From Salinisphaera orenii subsp. orenii MK-B5 (GTDB lineage: Bacteria; Pseudomonadota; Gammaproteobacteria; Nevskiales; Salinisphaeraceae), in assembly GCF_003788635.1 (NCBI RefSeq), contig NZ_AYKH01000003.1:62001-126000 (forward strand): 64,000 nt of DNA, given 5' to 3'. This document shows positions 1 through 8,423 of this stretch, piece by piece (within the stretch, counting starts at the first letter, position 1; every line of letters begins with the position of its first letter). The position numbers and the translations under genes were made by a program. Below the pieces are notes generated by a model. It worked only from the letters and a program-made list of their open reading frames with translations, made no database searches and had not been told where the DNA came from.

Positions 1-1071
1 AGGACGCTGGCCAAACCGCGCTGGACGCTGGTCGCCATCGACGAAGCCCAGAACATCAAGAATCCGGCGGCGGCCCAGAGTAAGGCGGTCAAGCGCCTCA
101 AGGCCGACATCAAGATCGCGCTGTCCGGCACGCCGGTGGAAAATCGGCTGCGCGAATACTGGTCGGTGTTCGATTTCATCAACCCGAAATACCTGCGCAG
201 CCAGAAGCGCTTCACCGAAGCTTTCGCGCAGCCGATCGAGCGCGACCGCGACCAGGCCGCGCTGGACAAATTCCGCGCCATCACCGCGCCCTTCATCCTG
301 CGCCGGCTCAAGACCGACCGTTCGATCATCGCCGACCTGCCGGACAAGATCGAGGCCAACCGCTATTGCACGCTGACTGCCGAACAGGCCTCGCTGTACC
401 AGAACAGCGTGGACACCATCATGGAGGAGCTGGCCGACACCGACGAGGGCGTCGAGCGGCGCGGCATCATCTTCAAACTGCTCAATGCCTTGAAGCAGAT
501 CTGCAACAGCCCGGCCCAGTTCGCCGGCCGCGACACCGCGGATATCGAAGCGTCCGGCAAGCTCGCCGCTTTCGCCGGCATCATGCGCGAGATCGATGCC
601 GCGGATGAAAAAGCCCTGATCTTCACCCAGTACACCACCATGGGCGAACTGCTCGCCACGGCCCTGCGCGACGAGCTCGGCATCGATGCCCCGTTCCTGC
701 ATGGCGGCCTCACCCGCAAGCAGCGCGACCATATGGTGGATTCCTTCCAGGGCGAGGGCGGCCCGCGCGCCCTGATCGTCTCGCTCAAGGCTGGCGGCAC
801 CGGCCTGAACCTCACCGCCGCCAGCCAGGTCATCCACTACGACCTGTGGTGGAATCCGGCGGTCGAGGCCCAGGCCACCGATCGCGCCTATCGCATCGGA
901 CAAAACCGCAACGTCACCGTCCACCGCCTGATCACCGAAAACACCTTCGAAGAAAAGATCGACGCCATGATCCAGTCGAAAAAAGAACTGGCCGATCTCA
1001 CCGTGGCTAGCGGCGAACAGTGGATCACCGACCTGTCCGATGCCGAATTGCGGGATCTGGTGAGTCTGTGA
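1..1071 (+). CDS. SNF2-family DEAD/DEAH-box helicase, C-terminal part (5' end outside window)
   Basis: Frame 1 is open from the first base, so the gene starts upstream of the window. The visible 356 residues hold the end of the first RecA-like domain, with the DEAQ Walker B box at bases 40-51 and the LSGTP motif at about 121-135. The complete second RecA-like domain follows, with AGGTGLNL (motif V) and QATDRAYRIGQ (motif VI). These are hallmark SNF2/Rad54-type ATPase motifs, and such proteins translocate on duplex DNA using ATP. The protein ends just after the helicase core. It lies next to defence genes and could belong to the island or to the flanking chromosome; the sequence does not decide this. 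The family call is secure; the biological role is not known. Confidence 0.9.
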   Translation, partial: RTLAKPRWTLVAIDEAQNIKNPAAAQSKAVKRLKADIKIALSGTPVENRLREYWSVFDFINPKYLRSQKRFTEAFAQPIERDRDQAALDKFRAITAPFILRRLKTDRSIIADLPDKIEANRYCTLTAEQASLYQNSVDTIMEELADTDEGVERRGIIFKLLNALKQICNSPAQFAGRDTADIEASGKLAAFAGIMREIDAADEKALIFTQYTTMGELLATALRDELGIDAPFLHGGLTRKQRDHMVDSFQGEGGPRALIVSLKAGGTGLNLTAASQVIHYDLWWNPAVEAQATDRAYRIGQNRNVTVHRLITENTFEEKIDAMIQSKKELADLTVASGEQWITDLSDAELRDLVSL

Positions 1072-1540
1072 TTCCGGTTTGCCGAGCAATGGGCGATTTT
1101 GCCGGTTTATCACGCTTAATCTTAATGATGAGATGTTTGGGTGTTCAGGCGCCCGATTATGCACGACACTTAGCCGGACTAGCCGGGCGGGTTGTGCATT
1201 GCGTTTGTATTCAAGTCCCGTTTACGCGGTGACGGAGATGCGTAGTGACGACGGGTGTCCGGCGCATTGCGCCGGTGCGGCCAGCCTGTTTGAGGGCCGC
1301 CAAAGCGGCCCGAGTTCTGGCCGCATCCCGTCGGCACTGCGCGTCGGAGTGAACCGGCGTAACCGGCGCTGTGTCGGGTGCCTTTCTTTCGGTTACCTTG
1401 GGCAAGCAAGAAATGTGACTCGCGCATCAGCGCGAAACCCTGGCCCGACTGGTTGCTTCCAGAAGCGACAACGCACCGGGCAATATTGCATGTCGCCTCC
1501 AGATGAGATGTATACATCATTTAGGTCAGGATAGTGCCTG

Positions 1541-1569
1541 TTGAGCGCGCTGTTCCGATTGGTTGTGAT
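1541..1569 (+). promoter_or_regulatory. Putative sigma-70 promoter of the toxin-antitoxin operon
   Basis: A -35-like TTGAGC at 1541-1546 is separated by 17 bases from a -10-like TGTGAT at 1564-1569. Initiation would fall inside the palindrome at 1573-1588, the usual layout for an autorepressed toxin-antitoxin promoter. Hexamer matches are moderate. Confidence 0.45.
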
Positions 1570-1572
1570 ATC

Positions 1573-1588
1573 GTAGCTTTAAAGCTAC
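1573..1588. promoter_or_regulatory. Perfect 16-bp palindrome, probable antitoxin operator
   Basis: GTAGCTTTAAAGCTAC is an uninterrupted perfect palindrome 7 bases upstream of the toxin start and just downstream of the predicted -10 box. Antitoxins of this helix-turn-helix type usually bind such a site as dimers and repress their own operon. Binding by the adjacent antitoxin is inferred. Confidence 0.6.
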
Positions 1589-1594
1589 AGTTGA

Positions 1595-1912
1595 TTGGTG
1601 GATATCAAGCAGACAGCCGAGTTTGCCGACTGGCTTGATGGCCTGAAAGACAAACGAGCCCAACTGCGCATTGATATCCGTATCCTCCGGTTGGCCAATG
1701 GCAATCCGGGTGAACACCGCGATCTCAAAGGCGGCATCAGCGAATTGAAGATTCGCGAAGGTCAGGCTTACCGGGTGTACTACACCAAGCGCCATGGCGA
1801 ACTGGTGATCCTGCTATGCGGTGGTGACAAGGCCAGCAAAGCGAAACAGCAGGCCGATATCGCGAAAGCGCGGCGGTTCGCTGCAAATCTGGGTGAAACC
1901 GATGATTACTGA
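1595..1912 (+). CDS. RelE/ParE-superfamily toxin (addiction-module killer, HigB-like)
   Basis: This 105-residue protein has the compact beta-rich RelE/ParE fold pattern. It shows the family sequence around KGGISELKIREGQAYRVYY, then a strand LVILLCGGDK and a lysine/arginine-rich C-terminal helix. Relatives are mRNA interferases or gyrase poisons; which applies here cannot be told. The start is TTG at 1595 or GTG at 1598. The gene overlaps the antitoxin ATG by 11 bases, so translation is likely coupled. The toxin-first order is typical of HigBA and addiction killer/antidote modules. A promoter and palindromic operator lie directly upstream. Confidence 0.85.
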   Translation: MVDIKQTAEFADWLDGLKDKRAQLRIDIRILRLANGNPGEHRDLKGGISELKIREGQAYRVYYTKRHGELVILLCGGDKASKAKQQADIAKARRFAANLGETDDY

Positions 1913-2213
1913 GACCGTTCCATTCGACCCGTCCCGGCATCTCGACACGTCAGCCGACATGGCGATGTATCTCGACATGGTCCTCGAATACAACGACGGC
2001 CGCCTGCTTTCTCAGGCGTTGGGCGATATCGCGCGGTCGCGAGGTATGAGCGATCTGGCGCGCGAGACCGGTTTGTCGCGTGAGTCGCTCTATCGCGCCC
2101 TATCGGACCAGGGCAACCCGAACCTGGCGACGCTGATCAAGATATTCGATGCCCTGGGCCTGCGATTGGCCGTAAAGGAGCGCGAGGCCCCTGAAACGCG
2201 GACTACGACTTAA
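1902..2213 (+). CDS. Antitoxin with helix-turn-helix (addiction-module antidote, HigA-like)
   Basis: This is a 103-residue protein starting at ATG 1902, inside the 3' end of the toxin gene. A longer reading from 1821 is possible but would lie entirely over the toxin. The C-terminal half is a Cro/XRE-type helix-turn-helix, MSDLARETGLSRESLYRALS, followed by NPNLATLIKIFDALGLRLAV, which is characteristic of the antidote family paired with this toxin type. The N-terminus (FDPSRHLDTSADMAMYLDMV) should contact the toxin. It is expected to neutralise the toxin and repress the operon through the palindrome at 1573-1588. Confidence 0.88.
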   Translation: MITETVPFDPSRHLDTSADMAMYLDMVLEYNDGRLLSQALGDIARSRGMSDLARETGLSRESLYRALSDQGNPNLATLIKIFDALGLRLAVKEREAPETRTTT

Positions 2214-2317
2214 GCAGACGTGCTCGTTCGAAGGACTTGTTCGATAAACCATGTCACGGGGCTCTGGCCGTTGAAACCGAGATCGCCTATTAGCCTCATC
2301 AACTCGGTTTGTGCCAT
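2210..2317 (-). CDS. Possible 35-residue ORF or gene remnant
   Basis: On the minus strand an ATG at 2317 opens 35 codons whose translation (MAQTELMRLIGDLGFNGQSP at its start) looks protein-like rather than like GC-rich noise. Its stop overlaps the antitoxin stop codon. In-frame codons extend some way upstream of the ATG without an obvious start, so it may be the 3' end of a decayed gene. I do not recognise a family and give no function. Confidence 0.25.
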   Translation of the reverse strand: MAQTELMRLIGDLGFNGQSPVTWFIEQVLRTSTSA

Positions 2318-2444
2318 GACGTGCCCGTCTATCGTTCGTGTCGATGTCTGCGCGCACGGTCGTAGTGCTCGGAAAAAGCATGCACAAAACGGAATCCTGT
2401 CGGTTGACGACAGACCAAAATCAGAACTGAACGCACGGTAATCA

Positions 2445-4892
2445 ATGGCACTGAAGAAATCCCAGCTCTACAGCTCGCTCTGGCAGTCCTGCGACGAGCT
2501 GCGCGGCGGCATGGACGCCTCGCAGTACAAGGACTATGTGCTGACGCTGCTGTTCATGAAGTACGTCAGCGACAAGAAGGATTCGTTGATCGAGGTGCCG
2601 GAGGGCGGCAGCTTCGCCGACATGGTCGCGCTGAAAGGCGACAAGGAGATCGGCGACAAGATCAACAAGATCATCGGCCGGCTCGCTGAAGCGAACCAGC
2701 TAAAGGGTGTCATCGACCAGGCCGATTTCAACGACGAGACCAAGCTCGGCTCCGGCAAGGACATGCAGGACCGCCTATCCAAGCTGGTCGGCATTTTCGA
2801 CCAGCTCGATCTGGGCGCCAATCGCGCCGATGGCGATGACTTGCTGGGCGATGCCTACGAATACCTGATGCGCCACTTCGCCACCGAATCCGGCAAGAGC
2901 AAGGGGCAGTTCTATACCCCGGCCGAGGTCTCGCGCATCATGGCCCAAGTGGTGGGGATCGGCCCGGAAACACGCCAGGATCAGACCCTGTATGACCTGA
3001 CCTGTGGCTCCGGATCCCTGCTTCTGCGCGCCGCCTACGAGGCGCCGCAAGGCGTCAGCATTTACGGCCAAGAAAACGACAACGCCACCTGGTCACTGGC
3101 CAAGATGAACATGATCCTGCACGACTATCCGACGGCCGAGCTCTGGCGGGATAACACGCTCTCCCGGCCATATTTCAAGAACCGGGACGGCAGCCTCAAG
3201 AGCTTCGACTTCGCCGTCGCCAATCCGCCGTTCTCCGCGAAATCCTGGACCAACGGTCTGGACGCGGCCAACGACGAGTTCGACCGTTTCGAATACGGCA
3301 TCCCGCCGGCCAAGAATGGCGACTATGCTTTCCTGCTGCACCTGATCAAGTCGCTCAAATCGACCGGCAAGGGTGCGATCATCCTCCCGCACGGCGTACT
3401 GTTTCGCGGCCACAAGGAAGCCGATATCCGCCGCAATCTCGTCCAGCGCGGGCTCATCAAGGGCGTTATCGGTCTGCCACCGAACCTGTTCTACGGTACT
3501 GGTATCCCGGCCTGTATTCTGGTCATCGACAAGGCACAGGCCGGCTCTCGCGACGGCATCTTCATGTGCGACGCCAGCCGCGGATACATGAAGGACGGCA
3601 ACAAGAATCGCCTGCGATCGCGCGATATCCACAAGATCGTGGACGTGTTCAACAACCAACGTGAGATACCTGGCTACTCCCGCCGGGTGCCATTGGCCGA
3701 GATCGCCAGCGAGGCCAACGCGTTCAATCTCAATATTCCGCGCTATATCGACGCCAGCGAGCCGGAAGATCAGCATGATCTGTACGCCCATCTGAACGGC
3801 GGCATCCCAAAGCGCGACGTGGACGCGCTCGATGCTTACTGGTTGGTATTGCCCGGCCTGCGCGATGCGCTGTTCCGGGGTAACGGCCGGCCCGATTATC
3901 TGGAGGCCAGAGTCGAAACCGCGCAGGTTAAACCGACCGTGCTGGAACATCCTGCGTTCGTAGCCTTTGCGGACACCGTAAGCCGGGTCATCGAGGCATG
4001 GCAGACGGCCCATCGTCCGTCCTTGGTCGCACTGGAACAGGGCAACAAGCCGAGAGACGTAATCCAGGCTTTGTCCGAAGACCTGCTCCAGCGTTTCGCC
4101 GACGTGCCTTTGCTGGACCGCTATACCATCTACCAGCGATTGATGGATTACTGGGCCGAGGTCATGGCCGACGACGTCTATCTCATTGCCGCCGAAGGCT
4201 GGCAGCAAGCAGCTCGGCCCCGCGGCGTGATCGAAAACAAGGAACGCAAGATCAATGAGGAGCCGGACCTGACCATTGGCAGCGGCAAGAAGGCGAAGAA
4301 GTACAAGCTGGATCTGATCCCGCCCGAGCTGGTCATCGCCCGCTACTTCGCCGACGAGCAGGCTCGGCTCGAAACGCTACAGGCCGAGCACGAGACGGCC
4401 ACCCGCGAGCTGGAAGAGTTCATCGAGGCACAGGACGGCGAAGAAGACCTGCTCAGCGAGGTCAAGAACGACAAAGGCAACGTCACCAAGAGCGAAATCC
4501 CCAAGCGCCTCAGGATCCTCAAGAGCGAACCGGAAGCCGACGACGAAATCGCCGCGCTCAAGCGGTGCAAGAAGTTGATGGACGCCGAAGCCAGCGCCAA
4601 GAAGACCGTCAAGGACGCCCAGACCGAACTCGACCAGGCCGTGCTGGCCCGCTACGGCGAATTAACTGAAGACGAGATCAAGAAGCTCGCAGTGGACGAT
4701 AAATGGCTGGCCGATATCCGCGCCGCCGTCGAATCGGAAGTCGAACGCATCACCAACCAGCTCGCGGGTCGTGTGCGCGAGCTGGAAGAACGCTACGCCG
4801 AACCGTTGCCAGCCATCGAGCGGGAGGTCGAAGAATTGACCGCTCGTGTAGCAGGGCATCTGGAGAAGATGGGGATACGCGCCGATGTCTGA
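2445..4892 (+). CDS. hsdM: Type I restriction-modification DNA methyltransferase subunit HsdM
   Basis: HsdM methylates adenine N6 in the HsdMS complex and is also needed for restriction by HsdR. The N-terminal HsdM helical domain covers roughly residues 8-150. The SAM-binding motif DLTCGSGS is at 184-191 and the catalytic NPPF at 260-263. At 815 residues it is longer than the usual 500-550. The extra C-terminal part (about 590-815) is charged and predicted coiled-coil, rich in Glu/Lys heptads, and may help assemble the larger complex. The stop overlaps the hsdS start by 8 bases, so the two are translationally coupled. Confidence 0.95.
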   Translation: MALKKSQLYSSLWQSCDELRGGMDASQYKDYVLTLLFMKYVSDKKDSLIEVPEGGSFADMVALKGDKEIGDKINKIIGRLAEANQLKGVIDQADFNDETKLGSGKDMQDRLSKLVGIFDQLDLGANRADGDDLLGDAYEYLMRHFATESGKSKGQFYTPAEVSRIMAQVVGIGPETRQDQTLYDLTCGSGSLLLRAAYEAPQGVSIYGQENDNATWSLAKMNMILHDYPTAELWRDNTLSRPYFKNRDGSLKSFDFAVANPPFSAKSWTNGLDAANDEFDRFEYGIPPAKNGDYAFLLHLIKSLKSTGKGAIILPHGVLFRGHKEADIRRNLVQRGLIKGVIGLPPNLFYGTGIPACILVIDKAQAGSRDGIFMCDASRGYMKDGNKNRLRSRDIHKIVDVFNNQREIPGYSRRVPLAEIASEANAFNLNIPRYIDASEPEDQHDLYAHLNGGIPKRDVDALDAYWLVLPGLRDALFRGNGRPDYLEARVETAQVKPTVLEHPAFVAFADTVSRVIEAWQTAHRPSLVALEQGNKPRDVIQALSEDLLQRFADVPLLDRYTIYQRLMDYWAEVMADDVYLIAAEGWQQAARPRGVIENKERKINEEPDLTIGSGKKAKKYKLDLIPPELVIARYFADEQARLETLQAEHETATRELEEFIEAQDGEEDLLSEVKNDKGNVTKSEIPKRLRILKSEPEADDEIAALKRCKKLMDAEASAKKTVKDAQTELDQAVLARYGELTEDEIKKLAVDDKWLADIRAAVESEVERITNQLAGRVRELEERYAEPLPAIEREVEELTARVAGHLEKMGIRADV

Positions 4893-6210
4893 ACGCAACG
4901 CGGCACTTGAACAGCACGCTGTGCGCGATGTGGCGTCGGCCTACCGGGTCGCGCCTTTGGAGTTGACGCTCGATGGAGTACCGCCGGGGTATAAGCGGAC
5001 TGAAGTGGGGCTGATTCCAGAGGATTGGGGAATCGGCCATTTGGGCGAATTTTATGAGATTGGGTCTAGCAAGCGAGTATTTCGAAGCGACTGGCGTCGC
5101 TATGGGGTGCCGTTCTATAGAACCCGTGAAGTGGCAGTGCTTGCAGGTAAAGGAAGCGTAGACAACGAGCTCTATATCAGTGAGGAGCTTTACTACACTT
5201 ATGCAAAAAAGTACGGAGTTCCTAAGCCCGGTGATGCGCTGATTACTGGCATTGGAACTATAGGAAAGATTTACGTTGTCCCAGATGATCGCAAATTTTA
5301 TTTTAAGGACGCGAGCATCATATGGCTAAAATCTCGTCAATCCTTCGACTCCGACTACCTAAAGCAGTTATTCGAAACGCAGTTTATACGCAATCAGGTT
5401 GCCGATTCATCTACAGGCACCACGGTAGATACCTATACGATCTCGGGGGCCAATCGAACGCTGGTCCCTGTCCCTCGTATCGCCGAACAACGCGCCATCG
5501 CCACCGCTCTGTCGGATGCCGACGCGCTAATCGAATCCCTTGACCGCCTGATCGCCAAAAAGCGCGCCATCAAACAGGCCGCCATGCAACAACTCCTCAC
5601 CGGCCAGACCCGCCTGCCAGGGTTTTCTGGTAATTGGGAGACGAAGCGGTTGGGTGAAATTTCAACTATCGCGATGGGGAGAACGCCACGTCGAAATAAC
5701 CGCGCATTTTGGGGGCGTGGTCATGTTTGGCTATCCATTGCTGACCTCCAAGGCAAGGTCGTAAGTGATTCGAAAGAAAAGATCACGGATCTCGCAGCCG
5801 TAGGTATGACGCCGATCCCAAAGGGAACCTTGCTGATGAGCTTTAAGCTTTCTATCGGACGATTGTGTTTTTCTGGCTGCAACTTGTTCACTAACGAAGC
5901 AATATGCAGCTTTACCAATCTGCGAGTTGATGCGCAATTTCTCTATTACGCATTGAACAGAACTGATTTTTCTCTTTACGGCAAGCAAGCGGTCAAAGGC
6001 TATACGCTCAATAGCGAATCACTGAAGCTAGTTGAGGTTTCGCTGCCAAGTGGAGAAGAGCAAGCCGCTATTGCTAATGTCTTATCTAATATGGACGACA
6101 ACATCGAGGCGCTAAAGAATCGTCGCGACAAAGCTCACCGCGTAAAGCAAGGCATGATGCAGCAGTTGCTGACCGGGCGGGTACGATTGGTGGCGCCTGA
6201 AACGGCTTAA
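4885..6210 (+). CDS. hsdS: Type I restriction-modification specificity subunit HsdS
   Basis: This 441-residue protein gives the complex its target sequence. It has two target-recognition domains, each followed by a conserved helical spacer. The repeated MQQLLTG motif occurs after the first TRD (MQQLLTGQTRLPG) and again at the C-terminus (MQQLLTGRVRL), showing the two-fold internal symmetry of HsdS. Each TRD opens with a recognisable start (LIPEDWGIGHLGEF and NWETKRLGEIS). Base composition drops in AT-rich stretches within both TRDs, as expected for variable, exchanged segments. The recognition sequence cannot be read from the protein. Confidence 0.93.
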   Translation: MSERNAALEQHAVRDVASAYRVAPLELTLDGVPPGYKRTEVGLIPEDWGIGHLGEFYEIGSSKRVFRSDWRRYGVPFYRTREVAVLAGKGSVDNELYISEELYYTYAKKYGVPKPGDALITGIGTIGKIYVVPDDRKFYFKDASIIWLKSRQSFDSDYLKQLFETQFIRNQVADSSTGTTVDTYTISGANRTLVPVPRIAEQRAIATALSDADALIESLDRLIAKKRAIKQAAMQQLLTGQTRLPGFSGNWETKRLGEISTIAMGRTPRRNNRAFWGRGHVWLSIADLQGKVVSDSKEKITDLAAVGMTPIPKGTLLMSFKLSIGRLCFSGCNLFTNEAICSFTNLRVDAQFLYYALNRTDFSLYGKQAVKGYTLNSESLKLVEVSLPSGEEQAAIANVLSNMDDNIEALKNRRDKAHRVKQGMMQQLLTGRVRLVAPETA

Positions 6211-6310
6211 ATTAAGCCGTCGTTATTAGCGTGGGAAAAGGGGGAATAGATATCGACGCCAGGGTCCAATTTATTGTAAAGCCGCATCGCTTCCATTTCT
6301 TGGCGGATAA

Positions 6311-6853
6311 GTGCGACGCTCCAGCATGCTGAACACCCTCGCAAGGTTCCTTCTGGTATCCACGTCTTTGTCGCCAGTCCTGGGCGCGGTAGCCGTAAAC
6401 CAATGGTCAAGGGGTGTGGCGTGGACAAATTGGGGTGCATGGCTTGTCGTTGCCCTGCTGTTGATATTTCTATGCTGGGCGATGCTCCGCTATGCGGCTG
6501 AGAACATCCAGAAGCAGCGCTACTGTATTCAGGCTTTTGAGCGCAATGACCGGGAAATGCTGGCGTTCCTACTAGCCTATCTGCTGCCATTTGTTTCCGC
6601 CGACAATATGACCTTTAACGGGCAATGGCTGACGGGCGCCTATGTACTAGGCGTTATTTTTCTAGTCGTTTCTCATGCGGGCGCGTTCCATTTCAACCCG
6701 GTTATGGGTCTGTTGCGTTATCACTTCTATGCGGTCCGAAATCAGGACGGTGTAACCCATCTGTTGATAAGTAGGGCCGAGTTGCGTCGACCCAATACCG
6801 AGATCGAGACAGTCAGGTTGGCGCACAATATCTATTTTCATACGGGGGATTAG
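6311..6853 (+). CDS. Kiwa-like membrane protein (KwaA-like)
   Basis: This is a 180-residue protein with four predicted membrane segments, at about residues 8-28, 42-62, 82-100 and 107-128. A soluble C-terminal tail of about 50 residues follows. It lies one base upstream of a DUF4868/KwaB-like gene, and that pairing (small four-helix membrane protein plus DUF4868 protein) is the Kiwa anti-phage layout. In published Kiwa systems KwaA is the membrane sensor partner of KwaB. The start is GTG 6311 or ATG 6326; neither has a strong ribosome binding site. The match rests on length, topology and neighbour rather than on a diagnostic motif. It is more AT-rich than hsdM and hsdR, suggesting separate acquisition. 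Confidence 0.65.
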   Translation: MRRSSMLNTLARFLLVSTSLSPVLGAVAVNQWSRGVAWTNWGAWLVVALLLIFLCWAMLRYAAENIQKQRYCIQAFERNDREMLAFLLAYLLPFVSADNMTFNGQWLTGAYVLGVIFLVVSHAGAFHFNPVMGLLRYHFYAVRNQDGVTHLLISRAELRRPNTEIETVRLAHNIYFHTGD

Positions 6854-6854
6854 G

Positions 6855-7739
6855 ATGCTCCACGACTTTCAGCTCGCGGCCATCGCTGTTGAGCGGCAAC
6901 AGACGCGACTCCTGCGTATTCCACTGCACCAAGATCTACAAAACCGCTTGGCCGAGCAGTGGACAGAACAGTACCGCGCGTTCATAGCGGACGCAGAAGA
7001 GATTGAGTTCAACCCCGGTTATCAGCCCGAGGCTCATGAGCGTTTTTGTATCGACAACTACGAGTTGCCGGATTGTATTGCCAACGAAAACAGACTGGCC
7101 TTGGATAGCCTAGACTCTCTAACGCGGAATGATGATCGGCTAGATTTAATCAAGGGCGTCGTGGCTTTCGTCTGCACCAATGAGGGCGAGGAGTTACTGC
7201 TGTTCCAGAACTTCAATCGCTCGCATGTGATCCATCCCGGGTGCTTTCTGTTTTCTCAGAACAATACATATGTCACTGCCGAGTCGCCCGGTTTGACATT
7301 GGACAAGAAGTTGGCCTGCATCTATAGGCAGGCAGATCAAGCTCTTGTTTTCCAAAATTTTCGCGTTACCAATACATTTCTTCCGCTTGCGGAATTTTAT
7401 CAGGAGGCATCTGAGCAAGAGATTCGGGAGATCCTTGATCACGATCTACTTGTAGTCGAAGATACAGATGCGCTGGCCGAAAACTCTAACCAGTGGTTTC
7501 GAAAGCGATTTGCGATGTTGAGAGATTCCGAGATTCTCGATAATTATACAGCGGAGCAAATTTACAATCATTCGGTTAGCTTCGAAGTCGAGGTGGTAGT
7601 TGAAGACGAGAAGATTGTTTTTCCGTCCGATAAACGTGAGGCGAAGCACTTGCTCCAGTTTCTGAACGAGGAAATATTTCGTGGCGCCATCACGGAAAGA
7701 CTGTACGAAACGAACTCGAAGCGGGAGGCTGATCGATGA
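6855..7739 (+). CDS. Kiwa-like DUF4868 protein (KwaB-like)
   Basis: This soluble protein of 294 residues has no signal or membrane segment. The central part is mixed alpha/beta: a hydrophobic strand LIKGVVAFVCTN, then ELLLFQNFNRSHVI, a turn rich in N/T/S, and LACIYRQADQALVFQNFRVT. This fits the DUF4868 pattern of KwaB, the DNA-binding effector partner in Kiwa. Length agrees with KwaB (about 300). It starts one base after the membrane-protein gene, so the two form a unit. Its stop overlaps the ATG of a 10-codon reading frame. Assignment is by pattern memory and context; a profile search would be decisive. Confidence 0.68.
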   Translation: MLHDFQLAAIAVERQQTRLLRIPLHQDLQNRLAEQWTEQYRAFIADAEEIEFNPGYQPEAHERFCIDNYELPDCIANENRLALDSLDSLTRNDDRLDLIKGVVAFVCTNEGEELLLFQNFNRSHVIHPGCFLFSQNNTYVTAESPGLTLDKKLACIYRQADQALVFQNFRVTNTFLPLAEFYQEASEQEIREILDHDLLVVEDTDALAENSNQWFRKRFAMLRDSEILDNYTAEQIYNHSVSFEVEVVVEDEKIVFPSDKREAKHLLQFLNEEIFRGAITERLYETNSKREADR

Positions 7740-7768
7740 ATTCGATCATCTTCCGCTACGGCGATTAG
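7736..7768 (+). other. Ten-codon mini-ORF coupled to the KwaB-like gene and in frame with fic
   Basis: ATG at 7736 overlaps the KwaB-like stop as ATGA and encodes MNSIIFRYGD before an amber stop at 7766-7768. The same frame continues without another stop into the fic start at 7790. It could be a leader that carries ribosomes to fic, or a trace of a once longer fic N-terminus. No ribosome binding site is obvious. Confidence 0.3.
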
Positions 7769-7789
7769 ATCATATCGGCTGAAAACCTA

Positions 7790-8416
7790 ATGGGAGACCG
7801 CTATCAGGCAAGTGGTATCGAGGGCCAGTTCCAGCCCGGCTCGGATAGTAAGGTACTGGCCAACAAGCTTGGAATCATCCATCCGGATGACATGGAAGAT
7901 CTTGAGTCGCAGTTGCTGGAAGACCTTTACGAGTCTGTTCTAGGCAGCGAATTTCCGGATCGGAAATTGTGCGTAATTGATCTGAAAACTTGGCATCGCC
8001 GATGGCTGGGTAATGTCTATGATTGGGCGGGCCAGGAACGCAGCGTCAATCTCAGCAAAGGCGATTTTCACTTTGCGGTTGCTACGCAGATCAGTCGTCT
8101 ACTCGACGAATTCGAAGGGGAATGCCTAAGCCGATACACCCCTTGTAATGAGCTGGACGATAAAGAGCTGGTTGAGGCAATCGCCGTTACCCACGTGGAG
8201 TTCATCCTAGTTCACCCGTTCCGCGAGGGCAACGGGCGACTTTCGCGTCTATTGGCCGATGTGATGGCGGTGCAAGCGGGCCGAAATCCTATGGATTACA
8301 GCGGTTGGAAAGCCAATCGAGAGGGTTACTTCGCCGCAATTCAGCAAGGTGTACTTTGCAATTATGAGCCGATGCGCTCGTACGTGCGGCAGGCTCTATC
8401 GGCCCAAGTCCGTTAA
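7790..8416 (+). CDS. Fic-domain protein (putative AMPylase toxin)
   Basis: This 208-residue protein carries the complete Fic core motif HPFREGNGRLSR at residues 142-153. The catalytic histidine, the GNGR anion-hole loop and the final Arg are all present, so it should be an active nucleotidyl (usually AMP) transferase. The N-terminus MGDRYQASGIEGQFQPGS is typical of short bacterial Fic proteins. I see no inhibitory (S/T)xxxE(G/N) helix inside the protein, so inhibition would need a separate antitoxin; the convergent small gene at 8424-8597 is a candidate. It lies between the Kiwa-like pair and hsdR, a usual position for abortive-infection or toxin genes inside type I RM operons. Confidence 0.9.
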   Translation: MGDRYQASGIEGQFQPGSDSKVLANKLGIIHPDDMEDLESQLLEDLYESVLGSEFPDRKLCVIDLKTWHRRWLGNVYDWAGQERSVNLSKGDFHFAVATQISRLLDEFEGECLSRYTPCNELDDKELVEAIAVTHVEFILVHPFREGNGRLSRLLADVMAVQAGRNPMDYSGWKANREGYFAAIQQGVLCNYEPMRSYVRQALSAQVR

Positions 8417-8423
8417 CGTAGCC

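Larger units (their letters stand above)
1072..1594. other. Intergenic stretch with a degenerate repeat-like segment
   Basis: No convincing gene is seen. Around 1375-1440 the sequence reads like a degraded copy of a short segment common in Xanthomonas, Pseudomonas and Burkholderia genomes (CTTTCTTTCGGTTACCTTGG followed by a glycine/glutamine/lysine-coding stretch). That resemblance is from memory. The 3' end carries the promoter and palindrome of the toxin-antitoxin operon. Confidence 0.4.
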
